DNA of 64,000 nucleotides from Rhizobiaceae bacterium (GTDB lineage Bacteria > Pseudomonadota > Alphaproteobacteria > Rhizobiales > Rhizobiaceae): assembly GCA_027483885.1 (NCBI GenBank), contig JAIXTO010000042.1:1-64000 (forward strand), given 5' to 3'. The position numbers were made by a program, and so were the translations under genes. The notes beneath the pieces were generated by a model that was given only the letters and a program-made list of their open reading frames with translations, was not told the origin of the DNA and did no database searches. The first letter of the stretch is position 1. Every line of letters starts with the position of its first letter. This document shows positions 53,865 through 62,407 of this stretch, piece after piece.

Positions 53865-54704
53865 TCAGTTGATCTGCGTGCGGCGGCGGGGATTAAACCA
53901 GTCGGCAAGGCTGTCACCGATCAGGTTGAAGGAGAGGACGGCGAGCAGAATGGCGCCGCCCGGGGCCAGCACCACCCAGATGGCACTGCGCGCATATTGC
54001 AGGTTGAGCGCCACGTCCGCGCCCCATTCCGACAGCGGCGGCTGCGCGCCAAGCCCTAGAAAACCAAGGCTTGCCGTCTGCAGGATGGCACTGCCGAGCG
54101 CCAGCGTCGATTGCACCAGAAGCGGGCCGATGCCATTGGCAAAGATATAGCGCAGGAGGATGCGCCGCGATGACAGGCCGAGCGAAACGGCCGCCTCCAC
54201 ATAAGGTTTGACGGAGATGGCGAGCGCCTGTCCGCGCGCAACGCGGGCAAATTGCGGGGCAAGCGTGATGGCAACGGCGAGCATGGCATTCTGCAGGCTG
54301 GGGCCGAAGGCGGCGGCAAGCGCGATGGCGAGAACCAGCGCCGGAAACGAGAGGATCGCATCGACGATGCGCATGATCACCGTATCCGTCCATCCCCCGA
54401 CATAACCGGCGAGCGTTCCGAAAAACACGCCGATAACAAAGGCAAGCCCGACAACGCCGAGCCCGATGGCAAGCGTTGCGCGCCCGCCATACATGATGCG
54501 GGTCAGGATATCGCGGCCGAAGGAATCTGTTCCCAGCCAATGGGCAGCGCTTGGTCCTTCGAGCTTATGCAGAATGTCGAGCTTGGTTGGCGTATAGGGG
54601 CTGACGAACGGGCCGACAAAGGCCAGAAGCAGAAGTGCTGCAAGGATGAGAGCGCCGACGAGCGCCAGCCGGTTGTGCCGGAAAAAGAGGATCGTCTCGG
54701 TCAT
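53865..54704 (-). CDS. Peptide/nickel-type ABC permease (DppC-like)
   Basis: A 279-residue permease with an N-terminal helix and five more. Family features are HWLGTDSFGRDILTRIMYGGRATLAIG and the coupling loop PYVEAAVSLGLSSRRILLRYI. It pairs with the DppB-like protein encoded two bases upstream. It ends seven bases before the signal-less binding-protein gene. No DppD/DppF-type ATPase gene lies in this operon or elsewhere in the window. Confidence 0.92.
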   Translation of the reverse strand: MTETILFFRHNRLALVGALILAALLLLAFVGPFVSPYTPTKLDILHKLEGPSAAHWLGTDSFGRDILTRIMYGGRATLAIGLGVVGLAFVIGVFFGTLAGYVGGWTDTVIMRIVDAILSFPALVLAIALAAAFGPSLQNAMLAVAITLAPQFARVARGQALAISVKPYVEAAVSLGLSSRRILLRYIFANGIGPLLVQSTLALGSAILQTASLGFLGLGAQPPLSEWGADVALNLQYARSAIWVVLAPGGAILLAVLSFNLIGDSLADWFNPRRRTQIN

Positions 54705-54706
54705 GG

Positions 54707-55717
54707 TCAGTCCATCCTCCGGCGAATGCGGGGGTCGAGCACGCCGTAGAGCAGATCGACGATGATCGAGGTGGTGACGAAGAGCAGGGCAAAGACGAGC
54801 GTCGTGCCCTGGATGACCGGATAATCGCGGTTCTTGATCGCCTCGAACATGTAGCGCCCGATGCCCGGCCACGAGAACACGGTTTCGGTGAGGATCGCGC
54901 CGCCGAGCATTTCGGCAAATTTCAAACCGATCACGGTGAGCGCTGGCATCAGGGAATTCAAAAGCCCATGCTTCAGCACCACCTGATGGCGGTGAAGACC
55001 CTTGGCGGTGGCCGTGCGAATAAAGTCCTCCCCCATCACCTCCAGCATGGTGTTGCGCACGAAACGGGCAAGCGTGGCTGCCAGAAACAGCGCGAGAACC
55101 GTGACCGGCAGGACCAGATGCGCGAGCCCGCTCAGCGCTGCGGCCGGATTGCCGGCAATCAGGCTGTCGAGAATGATGAAGCCGGTGATGGGTTCAACGG
55201 TCAGATAGGCATCGAGCCGTCCAGACACCGGCAGCCAGCCGAGATGGGTGGCAAAGATCAGTTGCAGCACGAGTGCCAGCAGGAAGGCCGGCATGGAAAC
55301 GCCCATCAGCGAGACGACGCGCAGGGTGTGATCAAACAGCGTGTTGGCTTTGACGGCGGAGAGAACGCCAAGCGGAATGCCGACAAGAATGGCGACGAGA
55401 ACGGCGAGCACCGACAGTTCGATGGTGGCGGGAAGGCGTGCCAGAATTTCACGCAGCACCGGCTCGCCGCTTTTGAGCGACAGGCCGAGATCGCCATGGG
55501 CAAGGCCGACCAGATAATCTGTAAACTGCAAAAACACTGGCCGGTCGAGATGCAGTTGCGCGCGAAGTGCGGCGATCTGCTCGGAGGTGGCGCCCGGGCC
55601 AAGCAGCGTCACGGCGGGATCGCCGGGGATGAGGCGGACCAGCGAAAACGCGATGACCAGCACGATGGAAAGCACCGGGATCAGTCCGATCAGCCGGCGC
55701 AGAAGAAAGTTCAGCAT
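54707..55717 (-). CDS. Peptide/nickel-type ABC permease (DppB-like)
   Basis: A 336-residue permease with six helices and a large first periplasmic loop (GPGATSEQIAALRAQLHLDRPVFLQFTDYLVGLAHGDLGLS). The coupling loop is GEDFIRTATAKGLHRHQVVLKHGLLNSL and the C terminus (ETVFSWPGIGRYMFEAIKNRDYPVIQG) is highly typical of DppB-like proteins. It lies 73 bp after the binding-protein gene. Confidence 0.93.
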   Translation of the reverse strand: MLNFLLRRLIGLIPVLSIVLVIAFSLVRLIPGDPAVTLLGPGATSEQIAALRAQLHLDRPVFLQFTDYLVGLAHGDLGLSLKSGEPVLREILARLPATIELSVLAVLVAILVGIPLGVLSAVKANTLFDHTLRVVSLMGVSMPAFLLALVLQLIFATHLGWLPVSGRLDAYLTVEPITGFIILDSLIAGNPAAALSGLAHLVLPVTVLALFLAATLARFVRNTMLEVMGEDFIRTATAKGLHRHQVVLKHGLLNSLMPALTVIGLKFAEMLGGAILTETVFSWPGIGRYMFEAIKNRDYPVIQGTTLVFALLFVTTSIIVDLLYGVLDPRIRRRMD

Positions 55718-55790
55718 GGGCTCGCTGCCGCTCCTGTTGCGGATGCGCCATCAGAAGACGGCGCATCCGGTCTGTCGTATCGCAGGTAAC

Positions 55791-57353
55791 TTACCCCTTG
55801 GACACGCTCCAGTATTCATTGAGCGGCGGGGCGCTGTTGATGACGAGACCCTTCACGTTGGAACGGGCATAAACGATGAGCTTGGGGCTGAACAGATAGG
55901 CGCCCGGCACCCGCTTCATGATCTCTTCCTGCACGGTGAAATAGAGCTTCTTGCGGGTTTCCATGTCGGCGGTCTGCTGCGCCTTGAGGATCAGCGCATC
56001 GAGATCCTTGTCTTCAGGCATGCGGAAGGTCATCGCCGTATTGGCAAGCGAAGACAGGTAACCGATGGTGATATGGGCATCCGGATCGTTGTACCAGGGC
56101 TGGCGGCCATCAAGCGCCACATCGAACTGGCCGGCGGTCTGCAGCGTGCGATAGGCCGGGAATTCGGTCTGCTCGATCGTCGCATTGATGCCGATATCGG
56201 CCAGGTTTGCCTGCACGAAGGTGGCAACCGCGCCCCAGAGCGGACCCTGGAAGCTGTAGAGCTTGATCGACAGGCTGGTCGGATCGACACCGGCTTCCTG
56301 CAGCAGCTTCTTGGCGAGGTCCGGATCGTATTTCGGTGCAAGCTCCTTCACCTTCGGATCGAAAGCCCAGCTGTTCGTGGTCAGCGGACCATAAACACGC
56401 TCGGCTGTGCCGCCGAAGACACCGGCAAGAAGGCCGTCGTAATCGATGGCGCTGGCAATCGCCTTGCGCACGCGCACATCGGCAAACGGACCGTCCTTCT
56501 TGGAATTGTTGAATTCGAGTTGGCGGATGATCTGGCTCGAGGCTTCGAGAACCTGCACATCCTTGTTTTTCTTCAGCGAGGCGATGTCTTCGGCGGCGAT
56601 CGCCGAGAGCTGGCCCTGCTGCTGGACGACATCGACGCCGCCGTTTTCAAGCTCCAGCCGGCGCGTGGAGGCATCCGGGATGACGCGGTAAACGATACGC
56701 GACAGTTTTGGCGCGCCGCGGAAATAGGAGGGGTTGGCGTCCAGGATCACATTGGTATCGGCCTGCGCGCTCTTGAACACGAAGGGGCCGGTGCCCACAG
56801 GGTTCTTGGCAAAGCTGTCGCCGAATTTCTGGACGGCAGCCGGGCTGACGATGGCGGCCTGCGGCTGGGCAAGGATCGACAGGAAAGCGGGGTAGGGCTG
56901 CGCGAGGCTGATCTTCACTTCCGTCGGCGAGACGACCGCGATATCGGAAATGAGGCCGAACGTCGCCTGCACATAGGAATTGCTCTTCTTCGTGCGCTCC
57001 AGCGAAAACTTCACTGCGGCCGCATCGAAATCGGTGCCATCATGGAACTTCACGCCGGGGCGAAGCTTGAAATCAAACTCCTTGCCATCGGCCGACACGG
57101 TCCATGTATCAGCCAGGCGGCCTTCCACCTTGGTGAAATCAGGTGCGGTCCAGGCCACCAGCGTGTCGAACACGTTGAGGATGATTTCGCTGCCGATGGG
57201 CTCGGCCTTGTTGGTGCCGGGCTCAAGCGCCACCGGATCGGACGGCACGGCAACGACCAGCGTTTTTGACTGGTCCTGGGCCTGGGCGTCGATTGCGCCC
57301 GCAAGGAGCGGCACCATCAATCCCAGAGTGGCAAACTGCTTCCAGACGGTCAT
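55791..57353 (-). CDS. Peptide/nickel-type ABC transporter periplasmic binding protein
   Basis: A 520-residue family-5 solute-binding protein with a signal peptide (VWKQFATLGLMVPLLAGA, ending DAQAQ|DQS). Conserved core: IILNVFDTLVAWTAPDFTKVEGRLADTWTVSADGKEFDFKLRPGVKFHDGTDF. The family imports oligopeptides, opines, nickel or modified sugars and amino acids. AGGAAGG lies upstream of ATG 57353. It is the first gene of the operon that runs through both permeases to the NTPase-FGE gene. Confidence 0.92.
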   Translation of the reverse strand: MTVWKQFATLGLMVPLLAGAIDAQAQDQSKTLVVAVPSDPVALEPGTNKAEPIGSEIILNVFDTLVAWTAPDFTKVEGRLADTWTVSADGKEFDFKLRPGVKFHDGTDFDAAAVKFSLERTKKSNSYVQATFGLISDIAVVSPTEVKISLAQPYPAFLSILAQPQAAIVSPAAVQKFGDSFAKNPVGTGPFVFKSAQADTNVILDANPSYFRGAPKLSRIVYRVIPDASTRRLELENGGVDVVQQQGQLSAIAAEDIASLKKNKDVQVLEASSQIIRQLEFNNSKKDGPFADVRVRKAIASAIDYDGLLAGVFGGTAERVYGPLTTNSWAFDPKVKELAPKYDPDLAKKLLQEAGVDPTSLSIKLYSFQGPLWGAVATFVQANLADIGINATIEQTEFPAYRTLQTAGQFDVALDGRQPWYNDPDAHITIGYLSSLANTAMTFRMPEDKDLDALILKAQQTADMETRKKLYFTVQEEIMKRVPGAYLFSPKLIVYARSNVKGLVINSAPPLNEYWSVSKG

Positions 57354-57490
57354 TCGTGATGCATCCTTCCTGTTGTGTGAAGCCTTGAGGGTGTGTGCCA
57401 AGGCCGGTGGCCGGGGAAAAGCTGTCATTTCCCTGTGATATTCCACGAAATATATCATTGGTTCGCAGCCTGTAAAGGTCGCATGCCTGT

Positions 57491-57504
57491 TTCCTGTCCA
57501 GGAA
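57491..57504. promoter_or_regulatory. Palindrome upstream of the dipeptide-type operon
   Basis: TTCCTG-TC-CAGGAA is a perfect 6-bp inverted repeat, flanked by CATGC and GCATG elements with unequal spacing. It lies 138 bp upstream of the binding-protein start in the AT-richer part of the 228-bp gap 57354-57581. It may be an operator; no regulator is assigned. Confidence 0.3.
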
Positions 57505-57581
57505 GCATGTTTTGCCTATTTTATACTCTCTTGCCGAATGAATTTACTGTATTTAAGCAGTACGACGGGTCGTTCCGCCAC

Positions 57582-58439
57582 TTATTCAGGCAGAGCGCCG
57601 GTCACAACAGGCCGGTCCGGGTCTGTCACCCAATGCGACCAGGAACCGGGATACATCGCAGCCTCGATGCCAATGGCGGCAAGTGCCAGCACCGAATGGG
57701 CCGCCGACATGCCGGCACCACAATAGACGCCGACCGGCTTAGCCCCATCGGCGCCTAAGGCCGCATACATCGCGCGCAGCGTGTCGCTCTCGGTGAAATT
57801 GCCGTAATCGGTGACATTATCGGGGGCAGGGGCGGAGCGGGCGCCGGGAATATGCCCGCGCGGCGGCTGGCCGGGGGCGGCCACCCCGCCGATATAGTTC
57901 GGGCGGATGCGAGCATCGATGAGCACGCCCGAGCGGGCAATATCGAGCGCCTCGTCTGGCCCGAATTCCGGCATGTGGCCGCCCGTCAGCGTGATCGTGC
58001 TGGGATGGGGTTGTGTTTCGGTGTCGCTGACCGGCAGTCCGGCGGAAAGCCAGGCGGGAAAACCACCGTCGAGCACGCGCACATCGGAAAATCCCGCCCA
58101 GCGCAGCACCCACCAGGCGCGCGCCGCCGTCATGCTGCGGTCGGCATCATAAACCACGATGGTGCTGTCGCGCCGCAGGCCCCACGCCCGGGCCCTTACC
58201 TCAAAATCCTCGATGCGGGGCAGCGGTCGCTGTCCGGCACCCGGCGAGGCGGGCGACTGGAAATCCCGGTACGCCTCAGTATCGATGGCACCTTCGATGC
58301 GCTTGCCGGTAAAATAGTTTTGGCCCGTATAAGGGTTGACCGAGTGGACGGCGAGGATGGTGATGTCATGGCCGCCGAGCCGCATGGCCTGCAGCTGCTG
58401 CGGGGTTAAAAGCACGCGTTCACGGATCGGATCGGTCAT
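57582..58439 (-). CDS. Rhodanese-family sulfurtransferase (two rhodanese domains)
   Basis: A 285-residue protein with tandem rhodanese domains, the layout of thiosulfate or 3-mercaptopyruvate sulfurtransferases. The N-terminal domain (residues about 10-135) has DSTIVVYDADRSMTAARAWWVLRWAGF with aspartate in the cysteine position. The C-terminal domain carries the catalytic cysteine in GVYCGAGMSAAHSVLAL. The loop CGAGMS is closer to mercaptopyruvate sulfurtransferase (CGSGVT) than to thiosulfate sulfurtransferase loops. It lies between the dipeptide-type operon and the GntR gene on the minus strand. Confidence 0.9.
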   Translation of the reverse strand: MTDPIRERVLLTPQQLQAMRLGGHDITILAVHSVNPYTGQNYFTGKRIEGAIDTEAYRDFQSPASPGAGQRPLPRIEDFEVRARAWGLRRDSTIVVYDADRSMTAARAWWVLRWAGFSDVRVLDGGFPAWLSAGLPVSDTETQPHPSTITLTGGHMPEFGPDEALDIARSGVLIDARIRPNYIGGVAAPGQPPRGHIPGARSAPAPDNVTDYGNFTESDTLRAMYAALGADGAKPVGVYCGAGMSAAHSVLALAAIGIEAAMYPGSWSHWVTDPDRPVVTGALPE

Positions 58440-58473
58440 CGTCTGCCTTGTCCATGTAGTCCGACGGGGACGA

Positions 58474-59190
58474 CTAGAGCGTCAGGCCGGAGCGGCCGTT
58501 GGAGATGAGCGCCGTCAAAATGCCGACGCGGGTGTTTTCGTTGTGGCGCACCATGGCAGCGCGGGCTGCCTGCGCATCACGCTTGCGCAGGACCTCGACG
58601 ATCTCGTGATGATCGCGGTTGGTTTCCGGGTTCACGTCGCGCATGCGCGCGCCCATGTAGAAGAGCCGGGCGCATTCCTCGAGATGGCTGATGACCAGAG
58701 CATGCAGGCGCGGATTGCGCGAGGCCTGGGCAATGGCCGCATGAAACGCCTGGTTTGCCTCGACAAAACTGCGCACGCTGGCGTTTTCGCCCAGCTCGTA
58801 ATTGACGTCGGCCAGCCTATCCAGTTCATCGAGTTCTTCGGCCGTCAGGTTTTCCGCGGCGAGCGCTGCCGCCGATCCCTCCAGCATTTCACGGATGGCG
58901 AAGAGGTCGTTCATGTCCTTCACCGTCACCGGCGTCACGCGGTAGCCGCGCCGGGGATAGGCTTCCATGAAACCTTCGACGCAGAGCCGTGCCAAGGCTT
59001 CACGTACCGGCGTCTTGCTCACCGAAAGCTGCTCGGCCAGTTCCGGCTCGGACACTTCCATGCCCGGCGGCATATCACCGGTGATGATCCGCTCACGCAG
59101 GCTCGCATAGGCCATTTCCGTCAGCGACTTGCCGCGACGGGCCGTCTGGGGTTCGCCTGGCTGGTCCATATCCGCTGCAATCTCTGTCAT
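58474..59190 (-). CDS. GntR-family regulator with FCD domain
   Basis: A 238-residue regulator. The N-terminal winged helix-turn-helix is seen in YASLRERIITGDMPPGMEVSEPELAEQLSVSKTPVREALARLCVEGFMEAYPRRGYRVTPVT. The C-terminal FCD domain has metal-binding-type residues in NQAFHAAIAQASRN and DHHEIVEVLRKRD. It is divergent from the racemase operon and probably represses it until a pathway acid binds. ATG 59190 is used; a TTG 18 bases upstream is unlikely. Confidence 0.92.
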   Translation of the reverse strand: MTEIAADMDQPGEPQTARRGKSLTEMAYASLRERIITGDMPPGMEVSEPELAEQLSVSKTPVREALARLCVEGFMEAYPRRGYRVTPVTVKDMNDLFAIREMLEGSAAALAAENLTAEELDELDRLADVNYELGENASVRSFVEANQAFHAAIAQASRNPRLHALVISHLEECARLFYMGARMRDVNPETNRDHHEIVEVLRKRDAQAARAAMVRHNENTRVGILTALISNGRSGLTL

Positions 59191-59290
59191 TCTTCGTTCC
59201 GTTCGCAAGGTCGCTGCCGATATAGGCGCTTCATGCGTTTCCCGCTATACCAGTGGCGCGCTTGTGCTTTGACAGGCCGAAATCCCTGAG

Positions 59291-59306
59291 ATATTACGTA
59301 GTATAT
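59291..59306. promoter_or_regulatory. AT-rich palindrome, candidate GntR operator
   Basis: ATATTACGTAGTATAT is a palindrome around TACGTA with one mismatched pair. It is an AT-rich island in the short gap between the divergent gntR and racemase genes. GTAT/ATAC half-sites are common for FCD-type GntR proteins. The site is seen; the reader is inferred. Confidence 0.45.
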
Positions 59307-59356
59307 TAACGGCGGTTCGTGTTGACCGCAATCCCTGTCATGCCCCGGATGCCCCA

Positions 59357-60019
59357 GTGTCTCAGATTCTCGTCATCAATCCCAACAGTTCCGTCTCCGT
59401 GACGCGGTCGATGGAGGATTGCCTTGCGCCGGTGCGCGCCGCCTCCCGCCATGACGTGATGTGTACGGAACTGGCAAAATCGCCGCCGGGCATCGAAACC
59501 GATGCACATGTGCAGGAAGTGATCCCGCATCTCATCGAAAAGATCCGCGGTTCGGATGCCGATGCCTTCGTCGTCGCCTGTTTTTCCGACCCGGGCATCG
59601 ACACGGTGCGCAAGGCAACGACGCGCCCGGTGATCGGCATTGCGGAAGCCGCTTATCTCGCAGCACTCGGCCTTGGCCGTCGCTTCGGTATAGTCTCGCT
59701 TGGGCCATCCTCAATTGCCCGGCACCTGCGTTACCTCAAACATCTTAATCTCGATCAGCGGCTTGCCGGCGATCGCTCCATCGACATGACGGTGGTGCAG
59801 TTGATGGCAACGGACGCCGCCGAACAGGTTGCACGGATCGGACGGGCATTGCGTGACGAGGATGGCGCCGATGTCATCATTCTCGGCTGCGCCGGCCTTG
59901 GCGGTTATCGGCCTCAGATCGAGGCGCTGCTCGGCCTTCCCGTGGTTGATCCGGTGCAGGCCGGGGCAGCACTTGCCTGCACCACGGTTGATTTGAACTA
60001 TACGAGGACGCTTGCATGA
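59357..60019 (+). CDS. Aspartate/glutamate racemase family protein (hydantoin racemase-like)
   Basis: A 220-residue racemase-fold protein. The two catalytic cysteines are in DAFVVACFSDPGID and IILGCAGLGGY, and the N terminus ILVINPNSSVSVTRSM is typical of hydantoin racemase/HyuE-like proteins. It would epimerise a hydantoin-like ring or an amino acid derivative. The start is GTG 59357, since no ATG is in frame until residue 19. The stop is overlapped by the next gene by four bases. Confidence 0.87.
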   Translation: MSQILVINPNSSVSVTRSMEDCLAPVRAASRHDVMCTELAKSPPGIETDAHVQEVIPHLIEKIRGSDADAFVVACFSDPGIDTVRKATTRPVIGIAEAAYLAALGLGRRFGIVSLGPSSIARHLRYLKHLNLDQRLAGDRSIDMTVVQLMATDAAEQVARIGRALRDEDGADVIILGCAGLGGYRPQIEALLGLPVVDPVQAGAALACTTVDLNYTRTLA

Positions 60020-61377
60020 GCTTTGATCTTCTCATCCGCGGCACGCTTGTTTTGCCCGAAGGACCGCTGGAAAACGGCTGGCTTGCCATCCGGAGCGGCC
60101 GCATCGAGGCCATCGGCACCGGCGAGGCGCCGGCGGCAGGCGAGGTGTTCGATGCCGGTAACAATCTGATCATTCCGGGTGTCGTCGACGGCCAGACCCA
60201 TGCCGGCAGCTATGGCGGCCTCAAAGGCATCGGCTCGACCACCCGTTCGGCGATTGCCGGCGGCGTTACCACCATTGTCGACATGCCCTATGACAACCCG
60301 GCGCCGCTCAACACCCGCGAGCGGTTGGGCGAAAAGATCGCCGCCATCAACGAACATGCCCACGCCCATGTGGCGCTTTATGCAACCGTGATGCCGGGGC
60401 AGGACATGGCGGAGGTGGCAGGCCTTGTCGAGGGCGGTGTCGTCGCATTCAAGATCTCCACCTTCGAAAGCAGCCCGACACGCTTTCCCCGCATCGGCGC
60501 CGACCAGATGCTGGATCTCTTCGAGGCGCTGTCGCAGACCGATATTCCGCTCGGCGTCCACAACGAGGACCAGGAGATTGTGCGTGCCCGCATTGCCAAG
60601 GCCAAAGTGGCCGGCCGCGATGGCATCGAGGCGCATTCGCAAAGCCGGCCGCCGGCCGCAGAACTTGCCGCCACCGCGCATTTCCTCGAGTTGGGAGCCG
60701 CAGCCGGCGCCCACGCGCATATCGTCCACCTGACATCTTCGCGTGGTTTCCAGCTGGTCGAGCATTACCGCGCCGATGGTTTTCGCACGACGGGCGAGCT
60801 TTGCGTGCATTACCTGTGGTTTGATCCGGCAACCGATGGTGCGCTTGGTGCCCGCATGAAGGTAAACCCGCCGATCCGCCCCGGCGAAATCGAGCCGCTC
60901 TGGCAAGAAGTGCTGTCGGGCCGCGTTGCATTTGTCAGCTCGGATCATTCCAGCTGGCCGATCGACAACAAGTTCACGCCCTCCATCTTCGAGGCCGGCG
61001 CCGGCGTGCCGGGGCTCGAAACGCTGCTGCCGGCCTTTTATACCGGTGCGGAAAACCGCGGGCTCGATGCGCCGCAGCTCACCGTTTCTCAGCTTTGCGA
61101 ACGCCCGGCACGTTTCTTTGGCCTTTATCCGCAAAAGGGCGTGTTGGCCGTGGGCGCCGATGCGGATATCGTCATTCTCAGCCGCGAAACCTATCCGTGG
61201 GACAGCGCCAAGGCCCATGACGATCTCAACTGGAGCCCGTTTGACGGGCGCAATTTCACCGTGCGGGTGGCCCGCACCTATCTGTCCGGAACGCTTGCCT
61301 TCGATGGTGCCTCCGTCGTCAACAAGGCCGGCGACGGCACCTATGCTGCCCGTGGCGCAAGCCACTGGTTTTCCTAA
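60016..61377 (+). CDS. Cyclic amidohydrolase (allantoinase/dihydropyrimidinase-like)
   Basis: A 453-residue amidohydrolase that should open a cyclic amide such as a hydantoin or allantoin. The bridging lysine is Lys146 (VVAFKISTF), and other ligands are His182 (GVHNEDQE), His238 (HIVHLTSSRG) and Asp310 (VSSDHSSW). The first metal motif, normally D-x-H-x-H, reads D58-G-Q60-T-H62, so one histidine ligand is replaced by glutamine. It overlaps the racemase gene by ATGA, matching the racemase-hydantoinase pairing of hydantoin pathways. The matching N-carbamoylase is not adjacent; the M20 enzyme at 40571-41869 is of that type but in another operon. Confidence 0.87.
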   Translation: MSFDLLIRGTLVLPEGPLENGWLAIRSGRIEAIGTGEAPAAGEVFDAGNNLIIPGVVDGQTHAGSYGGLKGIGSTTRSAIAGGVTTIVDMPYDNPAPLNTRERLGEKIAAINEHAHAHVALYATVMPGQDMAEVAGLVEGGVVAFKISTFESSPTRFPRIGADQMLDLFEALSQTDIPLGVHNEDQEIVRARIAKAKVAGRDGIEAHSQSRPPAAELAATAHFLELGAAAGAHAHIVHLTSSRGFQLVEHYRADGFRTTGELCVHYLWFDPATDGALGARMKVNPPIRPGEIEPLWQEVLSGRVAFVSSDHSSWPIDNKFTPSIFEAGAGVPGLETLLPAFYTGAENRGLDAPQLTVSQLCERPARFFGLYPQKGVLAVGADADIVILSRETYPWDSAKAHDDLNWSPFDGRNFTVRVARTYLSGTLAFDGASVVNKAGDGTYAARGASHWFS

Positions 61378-61425
61378 CAACTTTGCCGCACCATCCGCCC
61401 ACAATCTGATTGTCGAGAGAGAGCC

Positions 61426-62352
61426 ATGACCCGCATTTCTGCCGAAAGCAAAGGCGTCTACATCATCGCCGTCACGCCGTTTCACGATGATGGCGCCATC
61501 GATACCGCAAGCGTCGACCGCATGGTCGATTTCTATATGGACAAGGGCGCTGACGGACTGACCATTCTCGGCATGATGGGCGAAGCGCCAAAACTGACGC
61601 AGCAGGAATCCATCGACGTCACCCGCCAGGTGATCGCAAGGGCGGCGGGAAAACCGGTCGTGGTCGGCGTTTCTGCGCCGGGTCTTGCAGCCATCGGCGA
61701 ACTGACCAAGGCGGTGATGGATCTGGGCGCTGCCGGCGTCATGGTGGCGCCGACCGCCGCCCTTCGCACCGACGACCAGATCCTCGGTTATTACCGCAAT
61801 GTCGTGGCAACGATCGGCCCGGACGTGCCGCTGGTGCTGCAGGATTTTCCGCTGGCAACCGGCGTGCAGATCTCCACCCGCACCATCGGCGCCATCATCG
61901 AGGCTCTGCCGAGCATGGTCATGCTGAAGCATGAGGATTGGCCGGGCCTCGACAAGATCAGCGATCTTCGCGACGCGGAAGCCGCAGGCCGCCGGCGCAT
62001 TTCCATCCTCTGCGGCAATGGCGGCGTGTTCCTGCCAGAGGAAATGGGTCGTGGTGCCGATGGTGCCATGACCGGGTTTGCCTATCCGGAAATGATGGTC
62101 GATGTGGTGCGTCTGGCCAATGCCGGCGACATGCAGCGCGCGCAGGACCTGTTTGATGCCTATCTGCCGCTCGCCCGTTTCGAGCAGCAGCCGGGCCTTG
62201 GCCTTGCCGTGCGCAAATATGTGCTCGCCAAGCGCGGCGCAATCGCCAGCCAGGCCCAGCGTCGCCCGGGCGCCAGCCTCGGCGCAAAGGCGGTTGCCGA
62301 AGTGGATAACCTGATGGCACGGCTGGACAGGCGGCTTGCCGAACTGGCTTGA
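61426..62352 (+). CDS. Dihydrodipicolinate synthase family aldolase/lyase
   Basis: A 308-residue TIM-barrel class I aldolase of the DapA family. The N-terminal signature GVYIIAVTPFHDDGAIDTASVDRMVDFYMDKGADGLTILGMMGEAP and the Schiff-base lysine in SMVMLKHEDWPG are present. DapA itself makes dihydrodipicolinate, but relatives cleave or form keto acids and sugars. The operon suggests a catabolic keto-acid lyase or hydratase. It starts 48 bp after the amidohydrolase. Confidence 0.9.
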   Translation: MTRISAESKGVYIIAVTPFHDDGAIDTASVDRMVDFYMDKGADGLTILGMMGEAPKLTQQESIDVTRQVIARAAGKPVVVGVSAPGLAAIGELTKAVMDLGAAGVMVAPTAALRTDDQILGYYRNVVATIGPDVPLVLQDFPLATGVQISTRTIGAIIEALPSMVMLKHEDWPGLDKISDLRDAEAAGRRRISILCGNGGVFLPEEMGRGADGAMTGFAYPEMMVDVVRLANAGDMQRAQDLFDAYLPLARFEQQPGLGLAVRKYVLAKRGAIASQAQRRPGASLGAKAVAEVDNLMARLDRRLAELA

Positions 62353-62407
62353 TGCCGAACATTTTTGCAGAGCCTCAGTTGAGGCATTGGCCGGACAGGG
62401 TGACCTC

